From assembly GCF_025628885.1 (NCBI RefSeq), contig NZ_JAOTIF010000012.1, forward strand, positions 1 to 64,000: a stretch of DNA of 64,000 nucleotides, written 5' to 3'. Below are positions 9,759-19,110 of the stretch, piece by piece (the stretch's first letter is position 1; each line of letters starts with the position of its first letter). A program made the position numbers and the translations under genes. This stretch comes from Paraflavisolibacter caeni. Its GTDB lineage: Bacteria > Bacteroidota > Bacteroidia > Chitinophagales > Chitinophagaceae. The notes under the pieces were generated by a model, which worked only from the letters and a program-made list of their open reading frames with translations, ran no database searches and was not told the DNA's origin.

Positions 9759-9825
9759 AAAGGGTTTGGGAGGTTAAATCAGTTGGTTTTTAGGACCGGA
9801 ACTGATTTAATCTCGCAAACCCTTT
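9759..9825. terminator. Long bidirectional hairpin between convergent ispH and glgP-like genes
   Basis: Two 26-bp arms (9759-9784 and 9800-9825) are complementary at 24 of 26 positions, with a 15-nt loop. The arms end in A-rich and T-rich flanks on both sides, so the element can act as terminator in either direction. The stem is much longer than a typical terminator. Confidence 0.8.
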
Positions 9826-9849
9826 AAATTTTATATAATATTCTAAATA

Positions 9850-11532
9850 TTAAGCTGGTACTTCTATTTTGTAGCGTTCTTTATACAACAATTCGTAATA
9901 TTCATTAGCCATGCGGTTACTGTCGAATTGCAATTGAACGTCTCTCATACCGTTTTTAACGATCTGCCTCCAGGTTGGATAATCTTCATAATACAAAGGC
10001 AGTATTTCGCTTTGTAAGATCTCATACAATTTGTCCAGATCGTATTGGTCCTGCTCCTGAACTGACATGTGGTGATAGTCGGCAGGTGGTACTACAAAAC
10101 CATTGTTGCCATGATGTACGAATTCAGGGATCCAGCCATCATTGGTAGAGAAGTTTACAGCACCATTCATTGCCGCGGTCATACCGCTTGTGCCGGAGGC
10201 TTCGCGAGGTACGCGAGGATTGTTCAGCCAACAGTCAGCAGCTTGTTTCAGGCGTTTTGAGAGGTGTAATTCATAACCAATCACAACAGCTACGCTTTTG
10301 TATCTTTTGCTCAGGTGCACCAAGTGGTTGAACTCAGAGATGGCAGGGTAGTCAACCGGGTAAGGTTTACCTCCCCAGATCACCTGAACAGGGTATTTTG
10401 AGTTGTTCAACAGTGCTTCAAACCTTTGTACTTCGCTGGCAATCAAACCTGCGCGTTTGTAACCGGCAAAACGGCGAGCCCATACGATGGTAAATACGTT
10501 AGGGTTTAAAAGCTTTCCTGTTTGGTCGGCAACAATTTCAAAGGCTCTTTTCTTCAAATATTTTTTGCGATCATCGAAAGTTGCATCATCACCATCTTCT
10601 TTTGCATTGTACAATTGCTTGTCTGCCCAATAGCGCCAGTTTTGTGCATTGGTAATAGAGAGGATCGGGCAAATGTCATTGTATTTGCTCCACATGGCTC
10701 TTGATACTTCACCATGCAACTGGGATACGCCATTTGCGATCCTTGCAAAACGAAGTGCTGCCAATGAGTGGTTGAATTGTTCGTCCGGCATACCTGTCAA
10801 TTGCATTACTTCTGGTACGGAAAGACCACAGAAATAACTCATTTTATGACACAGGTAGATGTCGTGTTTTTCATTACCAGCTTCTTCAGGAGTATGGGTT
10901 GTGAAAACAAGGCGTTTTCTTACTTCGTCGATGTTCCTGTTGTATTTCTGGTAAAGATAGAAAGCAGCGGATAAGCCGTGCGCTTCGTTCAGGTGGTATA
11001 CATCCGGCTTGAAGCCAATTTCATCAAGCAGTTTTGCGCCACCAACACCCAAGAGAATGAACTGTGCCACTTTCGTTGCCACGTTCGCATCATAAAGGCG
11101 GTGCGTGATGGTCTGTGATACGTAATCATTTTCAGGAATGTCTGTAGTCATTAAGAACAGAGGTGCAGACTGGAAGACATTTGGCGGAAGGTACATAACC
11201 TTAACCCAAACCGGGTGTTCGTGCACTGTAATGGAAAATTTAATACCGGTATCTTCTAAGAAGCTGTATTGTTTTTCCATCCAGGTAACCTGTAAAGTCT
11301 GGTCCTGATTTCGGGCCTGGTCATAATAGCCATATTTCCATAAGATACCAATACCTACAAGGTTTTGGCGAAGTTCATAAGCGCTTCTTAAATGGGAGCC
11401 TGCTAAAAAACCTAAACCGCCGCTGTATATTTTTAATGGTTGGTGTATTGCGAATTCCATTGAGAAATAGGCCACACTTTTCTTATACCGCTCGTCGATG
11501 GTAAAGGGGACTTTATATGCTTTAAAATTCAT
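9850..11532 (-). CDS. Alpha-glucan (glycogen) phosphorylase family protein, short form
   Basis: The 560-aa protein belongs to the GT35 glycogen/alpha-glucan phosphorylase family, which releases glucose-1-phosphate from glycogen. It carries FSMEFAIHQPLKIYSGGLGF near residue 23-42, HLNEAHGLSAA near 180, FTIVWARRFAGYKRAGL near 345, and EASGTSGMTAAMNGAVNFS near 444-462. It is much shorter than E. coli GlgP (about 815 aa), as in the short bacterial branch. Residue 452 is Thr where classical phosphorylases have the PLP-bearing Lys of the NMK motif. It may therefore work differently or be a synthase-like relative. Monocistronic, ATG at 11532. Confidence 0.82.
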   Translation of the reverse strand: MNFKAYKVPFTIDERYKKSVAYFSMEFAIHQPLKIYSGGLGFLAGSHLRSAYELRQNLVGIGILWKYGYYDQARNQDQTLQVTWMEKQYSFLEDTGIKFSITVHEHPVWVKVMYLPPNVFQSAPLFLMTTDIPENDYVSQTITHRLYDANVATKVAQFILLGVGGAKLLDEIGFKPDVYHLNEAHGLSAAFYLYQKYNRNIDEVRKRLVFTTHTPEEAGNEKHDIYLCHKMSYFCGLSVPEVMQLTGMPDEQFNHSLAALRFARIANGVSQLHGEVSRAMWSKYNDICPILSITNAQNWRYWADKQLYNAKEDGDDATFDDRKKYLKKRAFEIVADQTGKLLNPNVFTIVWARRFAGYKRAGLIASEVQRFEALLNNSKYPVQVIWGGKPYPVDYPAISEFNHLVHLSKRYKSVAVVIGYELHLSKRLKQAADCWLNNPRVPREASGTSGMTAAMNGAVNFSTNDGWIPEFVHHGNNGFVVPPADYHHMSVQEQDQYDLDKLYEILQSEILPLYYEDYPTWRQIVKNGMRDVQLQFDSNRMANEYYELLYKERYKIEVPA

Positions 11533-11608
11533 CTGACTTGTTTTATTAATAAGATAAATATAGTAAAAGATTAAATGTAATATCTACAAACAAATTACAG
11601 GCTAATTA

Positions 11609-12583
11609 TTAACCTTTTTTCTTTGTTTTAGCTTCTGTTTTTTCTTTGTCTTTGTCTGTTTTTTTTCTTTTAAATGTGCCATCAAAGGAACATTCCAGTC
11701 CTCTCCTGGACCCGCAGCCTTCTAATTCTTTCAGGGCTACCGAATTCGCTGAAAAGGTTAGCTGCAGCACGCAGGGGTCGCCTCCCTGGCGGTATACCGC
11801 TGAATTAGCGCCTGACATTTCTGCATCCCCTTTCAATTCACCATTACACTGGCCTTTGTTCTTTTCGAAGTGGATAAAAACAAGTAAGGAGTTGGGTTTT
11901 CTGCCATCCCTTACAGATACGATGTTTCTATTATCTTTTGTATAGTCGCCTGTCCATTTCTGACTGGCAGGGAGCGTATCAATCGGATTCACAAGTGCCT
12001 CACTTCTTTCGTCCAGAACATCGGTCATGATCAGCGTAAAAGCCTTTGCATCATTATTATAAACGTAAACATCTTTTCCTTCAGCTATAACGTCATTTGG
12101 CTGCTTACGGAAGACACTACGTGAAATAGAATAAGCTTTATCTATTGTGCTCACCTGTGAAGTAGCAGATTCTTCATCCGGAATCAAAAATGGAAATACA
12201 CCACCGAACTCGTGGTCTTTATTAAAAGAGAAGAGCAGGGCTGATTTTTTTGATCCAGCGGAGGCTTTCACGATGTAATAAGTTTCTGCACCGGGCACTG
12301 CTATTTTTGCAAGTGGAACATATTTAACGCTGGCATTTTTTCCAAAGAGCTTTGTTTTTGTGCTATCCGGAACCAGGCTTGAAAATGATTTATCGCGGAT
12401 TTGGGCCGTGTCTTTATTATTGATCAAGGCCGTATCGGAAAGTTGAAATGGTACTGTTGCTGATTTGAACTTTTCCGTGAAGTCCTGATATTGAAAGTTT
12501 TTTTCTTCCTGTTGTTCCTGTTTGTTATTCCCGCATCCAACTACCACCGCTGTAAAAATCAAAAAGCCGATCCCGATTTTCAT
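11609..12583 (-). CDS. Predicted lipoprotein of unknown function
   Basis: The 324-aa product has a signal peptide ending in VVVGC, with Cys17 as the likely lipid anchor, then a Gln/Glu/Asn-rich linker. The mature region has no motif I recognise; it looks beta-rich, and the C-terminus is a Lys-rich tail (KRKKTDKDKEKTEAKTKKKG). It lies 76 bp upstream of the phosphorylase gene on the same strand and could be co-transcribed. Function cannot be inferred from this. Confidence 0.6.
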   Translation of the reverse strand: MKIGIGFLIFTAVVVGCGNNKQEQQEEKNFQYQDFTEKFKSATVPFQLSDTALINNKDTAQIRDKSFSSLVPDSTKTKLFGKNASVKYVPLAKIAVPGAETYYIVKASAGSKKSALLFSFNKDHEFGGVFPFLIPDEESATSQVSTIDKAYSISRSVFRKQPNDVIAEGKDVYVYNNDAKAFTLIMTDVLDERSEALVNPIDTLPASQKWTGDYTKDNRNIVSVRDGRKPNSLLVFIHFEKNKGQCNGELKGDAEMSGANSAVYRQGGDPCVLQLTFSANSVALKELEGCGSRRGLECSFDGTFKRKKTDKDKEKTEAKTKKKG

Positions 12584-12973
12584 GAAGAATATTTAATGTA
12601 AATAAAACAAAAAACTTGCAAATAAAACCAGGAAGCTGCTATCCTTCAAAGAATAACAGTGCGAAAAAACACAGTTTGTACGGAATACACATTAAAAAAC
12701 GGTAAAAAATCATTTTGCATTGCTGAGATGGCAAGAATTAACGGTGAAAATTGAGGTTTGGGTTGGAAACTCCGGTTTAGGGGAAATGATGAAGAACCAA
12801 TGAGGCAGAAATAGTGAAACCAAAAAGTGCCAGGTTGAGGGGTAAGAGGGCAACTGTGAAATTAAGGGTAAGGGAGGGGGTTAGTAGCATTGTATCAATA
12901 AGAATTTTAATTAGTGGGGTTGTTTGTGGGGGCATATGGTTCTGAAATATTTTTGGGCCAGTTGTAATTAATT
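12584..12973. other. Divergent intergenic region between lipoprotein gene and DtxR-type regulator gene
   Basis: I see no gene here. It should contain the two divergent promoters; the part nearest the regulator gene holds the operator listed next. Confidence 0.4.
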
Positions 12974-12989
12974 TTTAGCTTAGTCTAAA
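12974..12989 (+). promoter_or_regulatory. Candidate DtxR/MntR-type operator before the metal regulator gene
   Basis: The sequence tttagcttagtctaaa is a partial palindrome (TTTAG / CTAAA) and agrees with the core of the DtxR-family box (TTAGGTTAGCCTAA) at 12 of 14 positions. It sits 16 bp before the regulator start and between a possible -33 TTG (12962) and a weak -7 TAATTTCG (12993-13000), a fitting place for autorepression. Confidence 0.55.
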
Positions 12990-13005
12990 TTTTAATTTCG
13001 GAGTT

Positions 13006-13665
13006 GTGAATATTTCTAATAGTGAAGAAAACTACCTGAAGACTATTTTTCATCTTCAGGCTGACACTGAGAAAGTGAATACCAACGCTGTTGCTGAAAA
13101 GTTGAACACGAGGCCAGCTTCGGTAACTGACATGATGAAAAAGCTGAGTGCTAAAAAGTTGCTGGATTACCAGCCTTATAAAGGTTTCAGTTTGTCGGGT
13201 GAGGGGAGAAAGATTGCTTTAGGAATAGTACGCAGGCATCGTCTTTGGGAATATTTTCTGGTTGAAAAATTACACCTGGGCTGGGATGAAGTGCATGAAA
13301 TTGCTGAAGAGCTGGAACATGTTAGCAGTAAGAGGCTTATTGATAAGCTGGATGAATATTTAGGTTTCCCAAAGTTTGATCCGCATGGTGATCCTATCCC
13401 TGACAGCAAAGGAAAGCTCAGGAGATCGAATGAAATCTTATTGCTTCAACTTCCGCTGCATCAGCGAGCAGAGGTTTGCCGTGTTGGTAATCAGTCCGCA
13501 GAAATGCTAGAGCTGTTACAACATAAGAATATACGCATTGGAACGAAGCTGGAGGTGAAGAATAACTTCCACTTTGATGGTTCCATTGAAGTAAAAGTCA
13601 AGAATACAACTGTTTCCATTAGTGAGCAGCTTGCTAAAAACATCTTTGTTACCTATGAATCATAA
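13006..13665 (+). CDS. mntR: DtxR/MntR family metal-dependent transcriptional regulator
   Basis: The 219-aa protein has the DtxR-family layout: an N-terminal winged HTH (residues 1-65, starting SEENYLKTIF and with TRPASVTDMMKKLSAKKLL as recognition region), a metal-binding and dimerisation domain (70-140, with RRHRLWEYFL, HEIAEELEHV and FPKFDPHGDPIP) and a C-terminal SH3-like/FeoA-type domain. Family members bind Mn2+ or Fe2+ and repress uptake genes. It overlaps the Nramp transporter gene by 11 bp, so metal-dependent control of this transporter and of itself is likely. The start is GTG at 13006, which keeps the conserved N-terminus. Confidence 0.9.
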   Translation: MNISNSEENYLKTIFHLQADTEKVNTNAVAEKLNTRPASVTDMMKKLSAKKLLDYQPYKGFSLSGEGRKIALGIVRRHRLWEYFLVEKLHLGWDEVHEIAEELEHVSSKRLIDKLDEYLGFPKFDPHGDPIPDSKGKLRRSNEILLLQLPLHQRAEVCRVGNQSAEMLELLQHKNIRIGTKLEVKNNFHFDGSIEVKVKNTTVSISEQLAKNIFVTYES

Positions 13666-15550
13666 GCATAACATTGATGCATCTTTAAGTGAAGTGCATC
13701 AAAGTGTAGATACAACTTCTTCCTCAAAACCTGTCTGGAAAAGAATACTTTCATTTTTTGGCCCGGCTTATCTTGTCAGTGTAGGCTATATGGATCCCGG
13801 CAACTGGGCTACGGATCTTGCAGGGGGCAGCCAATTTGGCTATTCATTGATCTGGGTTTTACTAATGAGTAACCTGATGGCCTTGTTATTGCAGAGTCTA
13901 TCAGCCCGCCTAGGTATTGTAAGGGGTAGAGACCTGGCGCAGGCTAATAGAGAGACTTATCCTAAGACGATTAACTTCTTATTGTATATACTTGCTGAGG
14001 TTGCGATTGCTGCTTGTGATCTTGCTGAAGTATTGGGGATGGCAATAGGCATTCAATTGTTAACGGGTCTTCCGCTGCTTTGGGCCGTGCTGATCACTGT
14101 TTTTGATACTTTCATATTCCTTTTATTGCAACGAATGGGGATGAGGGTAATGGAGGCATTCATAATTTGCCTTGTCGGCATTATTGGTATTTCGTTCCTT
14201 ATTGAAATCCTGCTTGCGAAGCCTGATGCCGGGCAGATCGCAACCGGCTTTGTCCCCTATCTCCAAGGTCCTAAAGCATTGTACATTGCCATAGGAATCA
14301 TTGGGGCCACTGTGATGCCGCATAACCTGTACCTGCATTCAGCTTTGGTACAAACCAGGAAAATCAGGCGCGATGAACAGGGTATCAAGCAGGCGCTTAA
14401 ATTCAATTTTATAGATAGTGCTATAGCGTTGAACCTTGCTTTTTTTGTGAATGCTGCCATATTAATATTAGCCGCTGCAGTTTTCTTTCACAAAGGACAT
14501 ACGGACGTTGCTGAGATTAAAGAAGCGCACCGCCTGCTTGACAGTGTTTTGGGCACGCGCCTGGCCCCGGTATTATTTGCAGTAGCATTAATTGCTGCGG
14601 GGCAAAGCTCTACTGTGACAGGAACGCTTGCCGGGCAGATCGTGATGGAAGGGTACCTGCGCTTGCGGATCAATCCCTGGATCAGACGGTTGATGACGCG
14701 GTTAATAGCAATTATCCCCGCGGTTATTGTAATCCTCATCAATGGAGAGAATAATATTGACAGTTTGTTGGTATTGAGCCAGGTGATTTTAAGTTTGCAA
14801 TTGGGTTTCGCCATTATACCGCTGATCCATTTTGTGAGTGACAAGAGCAAAATGGGTATTTTTTCTATCAAGCCAATAGTGCAGTTTATGGCGTGGTTAG
14901 TCACCGGCGTTTTAGTGTATCTGAATATCCGGATGGTAACCGGGGAGGCCATCAACTATTTTAAAACCAGTGAAAATGTGTATTGGAAAATAGTGATTGT
15001 AATTGGAGGATTGCTTTTTATAGGCTTATTGCTGGTAGCCATTTTTTATCCGTTGGTTAAGAAGAGAAGAAAGCCTGTATCTGTGCAGGTGCACAGGGAG
15101 GATGTGCAGGTGAGCAGACTGGAACCCCCGGCTTATGGTCGTATTGCTGTGGCGATTGAATTCAGTCGTCATGACCATACTTTATTATCTTCTGCTATCG
15201 GCCAGGCCAGTCAACATACTTCTTTTGTATTGATCCATGTAGTAGAAAGCGTGCCGGCCAAAATATTAGGTGCGGATAGTGATGACTTTGAGACGAGGAA
15301 GGACTTTGAAAAGCTGGAAGTGTACGCACAAATTTTGAAGGACAAAGGATATTCTGCGGAAAGCAGGTTGGGATTCAAAAACAGGGTGAAGGAAATTGCG
15401 CGCATTGTGAAAGAAAGTAAGGCGGACCTGTTGGTAATAGGCGCCCATGGCCATAGCGGGGTGAAGGACTTGTTGTACGGGACGACTATCGATGCTGTGC
15501 GTCACCTTGTGGAGGTGCCGGTGTTTATTGTTAGGTTGTCTGAAACTTGA
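13655..15550 (+). CDS. mntH: Nramp-family Mn2+/Fe2+ transporter fused to a C-terminal UspA domain
   Basis: The 631-aa protein is an Nramp divalent metal transporter. The ion-binding motif DPGNW in the first helix and MPHNLYLHS in helix six are intact, and about eleven hydrophobic segments span residues 30-470. After a basic linker, residues about 490-630 form a universal stress protein domain, with VIGAHGHSGVKDLLYGTTI resembling the UspA nucleotide-binding loop. The UspA part may sense ATP or stress and tune transport. The ATG at 13655 is chosen since it overlaps the regulator gene stop by 11 bp; an earlier TTG-type start would be wholly inside mntR. Confidence 0.92.
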   Translation: MNHKHNIDASLSEVHQSVDTTSSSKPVWKRILSFFGPAYLVSVGYMDPGNWATDLAGGSQFGYSLIWVLLMSNLMALLLQSLSARLGIVRGRDLAQANRETYPKTINFLLYILAEVAIAACDLAEVLGMAIGIQLLTGLPLLWAVLITVFDTFIFLLLQRMGMRVMEAFIICLVGIIGISFLIEILLAKPDAGQIATGFVPYLQGPKALYIAIGIIGATVMPHNLYLHSALVQTRKIRRDEQGIKQALKFNFIDSAIALNLAFFVNAAILILAAAVFFHKGHTDVAEIKEAHRLLDSVLGTRLAPVLFAVALIAAGQSSTVTGTLAGQIVMEGYLRLRINPWIRRLMTRLIAIIPAVIVILINGENNIDSLLVLSQVILSLQLGFAIIPLIHFVSDKSKMGIFSIKPIVQFMAWLVTGVLVYLNIRMVTGEAINYFKTSENVYWKIVIVIGGLLFIGLLLVAIFYPLVKKRRKPVSVQVHREDVQVSRLEPPAYGRIAVAIEFSRHDHTLLSSAIGQASQHTSFVLIHVVESVPAKILGADSDDFETRKDFEKLEVYAQILKDKGYSAESRLGFKNRVKEIARIVKESKADLLVIGAHGHSGVKDLLYGTTIDAVRHLVEVPVFIVRLSET

Positions 15551-15693
15551 TTTAGAGAGGGGATGGGGAGAGGCGTGCGTATAGTGGTTAATTTGGAGAA
15601 AGGAGTGTTTCTTTAGAAATTTTACTAATTCCTGACAATTCGTAGAATACATATAAAAAAATAGCATTAAAGCCATTCATTTTGATAAAACAT

Positions 15694-15701
15694 TAGATTT
15701 G
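15694..15701 (+). promoter_or_regulatory. TAnnTTTG -7 element of icd
   Basis: The octamer tagatttg matches the Bacteroidota -7 consensus, 31 bp before the icd ATG. No convincing -33 box is seen at the usual distance. Confidence 0.5.
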
Positions 15702-15732
15702 CAGCCAATTTTTATTCAAAAGCGCTTATAAA

Positions 15733-16971
15733 ATGACCGAAAAAATCAAAGTTGCCAATCCCGTTGTAGAATTGGATGGTGATGAAATGACCCGCATTAT
15801 CTGGAAGTTTATCAAAGACAAATTGATCCTTCCTTATATTGATGTTGATATTAAATACTACGATCTGGGTATTGAATATCGTGACCAAACCAATGACCAG
15901 GTAACTGTTGATGCCGCTAATGCCATTAAACAATATGGTGTTGGTATCAAATGTGCCACCATTACGCCTGATGAAGCCCGTGTGAAGGAATTCACTCTGA
16001 AACAAATGTGGAAGAGCCCTAACGGAACGATCCGTAACATCCTGGATGGAACGGTATTCCGTGAACCAATCGTGATCAAAAACATTCCACGTCTGGTAAC
16101 TACCTGGGATCAACCAATTGTTGTTGGCCGTCATGCTTTTGGTGACCAATACCGTGCTACTGATTTCGTTGTGAAAGGAAAAGGTAAGTTGACCATTACT
16201 TTCCAAGGAGAAAATGGAGAAAAGCAAGAATACGAAGTATATAACTATAGTGGCGAAGGCGGTGTTGCTTTAGCTATGTACAATACAGACGAAAGCATTC
16301 GTGGCTTTGCCAGAAGCTGTATGAACATGGCGCTTCAAAAAGGCTGGCCGCTGTACATGAGCACAAAGAATACCATCCTGAAGAAATATGATGGTCGCTT
16401 TAAGGATATCTTCCAGGAAGTGTTTGATGCTGAGTTCAAGCAAAAGTTTGCTGATGCAGGCATCACTTACGAGCACCGCCTGATCGATGACATGGTAGCG
16501 AGCGCTATGAAATGGAACGGTGGTTTTGTTTGGGCTTGTAAGAACTATGATGGTGATGTGCAAAGTGATTCTGTGGCTCAAGGTTTCGGTTCACTTGGTC
16601 TGATGACTTCTGTACTGGTTACTCCTGATGGTAAGACCATGGAAGCTGAGGCTGCGCATGGTACTGTAACCCGTCACTACCGTGAGCATCAGAAAGGTAA
16701 TCCTACATCTACCAATCCTATTGCTTCCATTTTTGCATGGACCAGAGGTCTTGCTTTCCGTGGAAAGCTTGATGGCAATCAAAAGCTGATTGACTTCTGT
16801 AAAGCTTTGGAAGAAGTATGTATCGAGACTGTGGAAAGTGGCAAGATGACCAAAGACCTGGCATTGACCATTAAGCCTGGTAAGGTTCAGCATGGCAAGG
16901 ATTTCTTGTATACAGAAGAATTCCTGGATGCTATTGATGAAAACCTGAAGAAGAAAATGGCGGGGAAGTAA
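15733..16971 (+). CDS. icd: NADP-dependent isocitrate dehydrogenase
   Basis: The 412-aa protein is a eukaryote-like (subfamily II) homodimeric isocitrate dehydrogenase that makes 2-oxoglutarate and NADPH in the TCA cycle. Family motifs include [12 protein letters not shown] at residues 11-22, [20 protein letters not shown] near 92, the [11 protein letters not shown] metal-binding stretch near 246, and [16 protein letters not shown] with the NADP-specific region near 305. Monocistronic, with promoter element upstream and a strong terminator downstream. Confidence 0.95.
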   Translation: MTEKIKVANPVVELDGDEMTRIIWKFIKDKLILPYIDVDIKYYDLGIEYRDQTNDQVTVDAANAIKQYGVGIKCATITPDEARVKEFTLKQMWKSPNGTIRNILDGTVFREPIVIKNIPRLVTTWDQPIVVGRHAFGDQYRATDFVVKGKGKLTITFQGENGEKQEYEVYNYSGEGGVALAMYNTDESIRGFARSCMNMALQKGWPLYMSTKNTILKKYDGRFKDIFQEVFDAEFKQKFADAGITYEHRLIDDMVASAMKWNGGFVWACKNYDGDVQSDSVAQGFGSLGLMTSVLVTPDGKTMEAEAAHGTVTRHYREHQKGNPTSTNPIASIFAWTRGLAFRGKLDGNQKLIDFCKALEEVCIETVESGKMTKDLALTIKPGKVQHGKDFLYTEEFLDAIDENLKKKMAGK

Positions 16972-17000
16972 TTATCTCTGATAAATAATTTTAGAAAGGA

Positions 17001-17028
17001 GCTGCGGAAGATCATCCGCAGCTTTTTT
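17001..17028 (+). terminator. Rho-independent terminator of icd
   Basis: A perfect 8-bp stem GCTGCGGA/TCCGCAGC with a 6-nt loop is followed by six T. It lies 30 bp after the icd stop. Confidence 0.92.
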
Positions 17029-17041
17029 ATTTATCGCTTTA

Positions 17042-17068
17042 TTGTTTGGATTTGTTTCCTTTAATTTG
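17042..17068 (+). promoter_or_regulatory. Likely promoter of tRNA-Lys
   Basis: A TTG at 17042-17044 and a TAATTTG at 17062-17068 are 17 bp apart and end 11 bp before the tRNA, fitting a Bacteroidota -33/-7 pair. Confidence 0.5.
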
Positions 17069-17079
17069 CACACGTAAAT

Positions 17080-17152
<73 letters not shown>

Positions 17153-17157
17153 CAACA

Positions 17158-17180
17158 GCCTCCTCAACGGAGGCTTTTTT
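17158..17180 (+). terminator. Rho-independent terminator of tRNA-Lys
   Basis: Stem GCCTCC/GGAGGC with loop TCAAC is followed by six T, 5 bp after the tRNA. Confidence 0.85.
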
Positions 17181-17252
17181 ATTGCAAATTGTATTGATTT
17201 TCAACTATTTTCAAAAATCTTTCATCAAATCAAACCAATTCAAACCAATGCA

Positions 17253-17400
17253 TTCGGTAACCATTTCGGTAACCATTGTATCTTCCTAATTTTAGGTTAC
17301 CGAATTTAAGTGAAGTGCTTGATAGACGTGGGTTTAAGAGGATTGCAAAAGGCTGCAAAAAGCATCAAAAAAAAGAAAAAGCAATCAAAATTCGGTTACC
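17253..17400. repeat. TTCGGTAACC repeats between tRNA and integrase gene (possible recombinase sites)
   Basis: The 10-mer TTCGGTAACC occurs directly at 17253-17262 and 17265-17274, and inverted (GGTTACCGAA) at 17295-17304. A one-mismatch copy TTCGGTTACC lies at 17391-17400, just before the integrase start at 17416. The spacing and location fit integrase or excisionase binding sites, or an operator of the integrase gene. Confidence 0.6.
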
Positions 17401-17415
17401 AAAACACACTACAAC

Positions 17416-18672
17416 ATGAAAATTAACCAAAACACGTCAATCCTTTTTTGGCTGTACAAAGGAAAACAGTCAGAAGACGGCAAAGCCCCCATTTACTGCC
17501 GCATCACTATCGAAGGTAAACGCACTCAATTCTCTACCGGCAAAAAGATCATAGCCAACAATTGGAACGCAGAACTAGGAGCAGCCAAAGGCAACAACCA
17601 GGAAGCTATTGATATCAACAGGGAATTAGCAAAGATCAAAGCTGGCCTTCAGAAAACTTTTGATCAGTTATCGGCCATTCACGAAAGAGTGACTGCCGAA
17701 ATGGTCAAAAACACCTACCTCGGCATTGGACCCCGGTACAAAACCATCCTAGAAGTATTCACTGAATACAATCAAATTATGAAGGAGAGGGCCCAGGCCA
17801 AAGAACCCACCTTAAGCATGGCCACCTGGCAGCGCTTCGAAATAGGGAAGAAGAAGGTCGAAGCCTTCCTGAAGCATAGGAATGGTACCAGTGAAAAATT
17901 CATTCAGGACGTTAAGAACACTTTTGGCGAAGACTTTAAGCATTATCTCACCACCGTTGAAAACATCTGTATGAACACCGCCTGGAAATACCTCAAGATC
18001 GCCAAGCAGGTATTTCGCTATGCCGTACTGCAGGAATACATTCCCACTTCCCCCATGGCTGCTTTTAAGTGCACCTACAAAAATCCAAAACGCGAACGTC
18101 TCACCTGGGAAGAGTTGGTTAATTTATATCATACTGAAATGCCAATGAAGCGCCTGGAAGAGGTTAGAGATGTTTATGTTTTTAGTTGCTTTACAGGTTA
18201 TGCTTATATGGATACCTATAAACTTACCCCCGAAAATGTGATCCCCTGGATTGATGGATCCAAATGGATGATCAAGGACCGTAGTAAGAACGACAACAAA
18301 GCAAACGTGCCGCTCATGGATATCGCACTGGCCATCATCGAAAAATATAAAAAACATCCTTACTGCCAGGCTTACCGCAAGCTGCTACCTGTCAACAGTA
18401 ATCAGCGTTATAATACTTATCTCAAAGAAGTGGCAACTATAGCTGGCATTGATAAAAACCTGACCACCCACACTGCCAGGCATACCTTCGCCACTACAGT
18501 TTTACTGGAACATGATTGCCCAATAGAATCTGCCAGCGAAATGCTAGGGCACAATTCTATCCGCACTACTCAGATCTACGCCAAGACAACCGACGTGAAG
18601 GTGAGCAAGAACATGAAAGACGTGAGAGCTAAGATCTCCGGAAAACTGGAGGTGGCCAAGACTGGTAGTTAG
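17416..18672 (+). CDS. Tyrosine recombinase (integrase) of the genomic island
   Basis: The 418-aa protein is a Bacteroidota-type site-specific recombinase. The N-terminal third is an Arm/SAM-like DNA-binding domain starting with FWLYKGKQSEDGKAPIYCRI; the C-terminal catalytic domain has FSCFTGYAYMDTYKL near 255, HTARHTFAT near 352 (H-x-x-R) and LGHNSIRTTQIYAK near 375-388 with the nucleophilic Tyr. As in many integrases of this branch, the first catalytic Arg is not in the usual TGLR place. It reads away from tRNA-Lys and should catalyse integration at its 3' end. Confidence 0.93.
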   Translation: MKINQNTSILFWLYKGKQSEDGKAPIYCRITIEGKRTQFSTGKKIIANNWNAELGAAKGNNQEAIDINRELAKIKAGLQKTFDQLSAIHERVTAEMVKNTYLGIGPRYKTILEVFTEYNQIMKERAQAKEPTLSMATWQRFEIGKKKVEAFLKHRNGTSEKFIQDVKNTFGEDFKHYLTTVENICMNTAWKYLKIAKQVFRYAVLQEYIPTSPMAAFKCTYKNPKRERLTWEELVNLYHTEMPMKRLEEVRDVYVFSCFTGYAYMDTYKLTPENVIPWIDGSKWMIKDRSKNDNKANVPLMDIALAIIEKYKKHPYCQAYRKLLPVNSNQRYNTYLKEVATIAGIDKNLTTHTARHTFATTVLLEHDCPIESASEMLGHNSIRTTQIYAKTTDVKVSKNMKDVRAKISGKLEVAKTGS

Positions 18673-19110
18673 TCATAGCCATTTATATTAAATGAGATAA
18701 AACTATCTCATTTACCTTCACACATTCTATACAAACTTGTCTCTTTTATCTTTAAAAAATTATAAGGTAAATGGGCAGGTTTTTTTATAAAGTATAATAT
18801 ATTTAACGCCCATTTGGTTGCCATATAGACATTAGCCTTCTGAAACAAACCATCATTTCCCTTCATTGGTAACCAAATTGTTTGAATGCCAATGTAGCTG
18901 ACCTACCTGAAAACACCCTTAAGGGACCAATCCAATGCGCATCCAGGTTGTCCCTGCCAAAATTCACCTTTAGTTCTAAGCATTATTTCATCAATCCCCT
19001 GACAGGTTTGATAAGGGAAGTTTTGCCTCTTCATTTAAACAATGAAGCGAGGGCGCATCGTAGGAAACTGAAAGCTTAACGATAATACACCATAACTAAA
19101 CTTAAAAAAT
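18673..19110. other. Intergenic region after the integrase, with a hairpin and a TTGGTAACCAA palindrome
   Basis: A 10-bp perfect inverted repeat AAATGAGATA/TATCTCATTT (18690-18713) follows the integrase stop and may stop transcription, although no T run follows. A palindrome ttggtaaccaa lies near 18867, similar to the GGTAACC repeats before the integrase. A possible 65-codon frame (18882-19079) has no support. Confidence 0.45.

Noticed and set aside
18882-19079. 65-codon frame after the integrase
   Set aside because: No motif, no promoter or neighbour support, and low hydrophobic patterning; likely chance.
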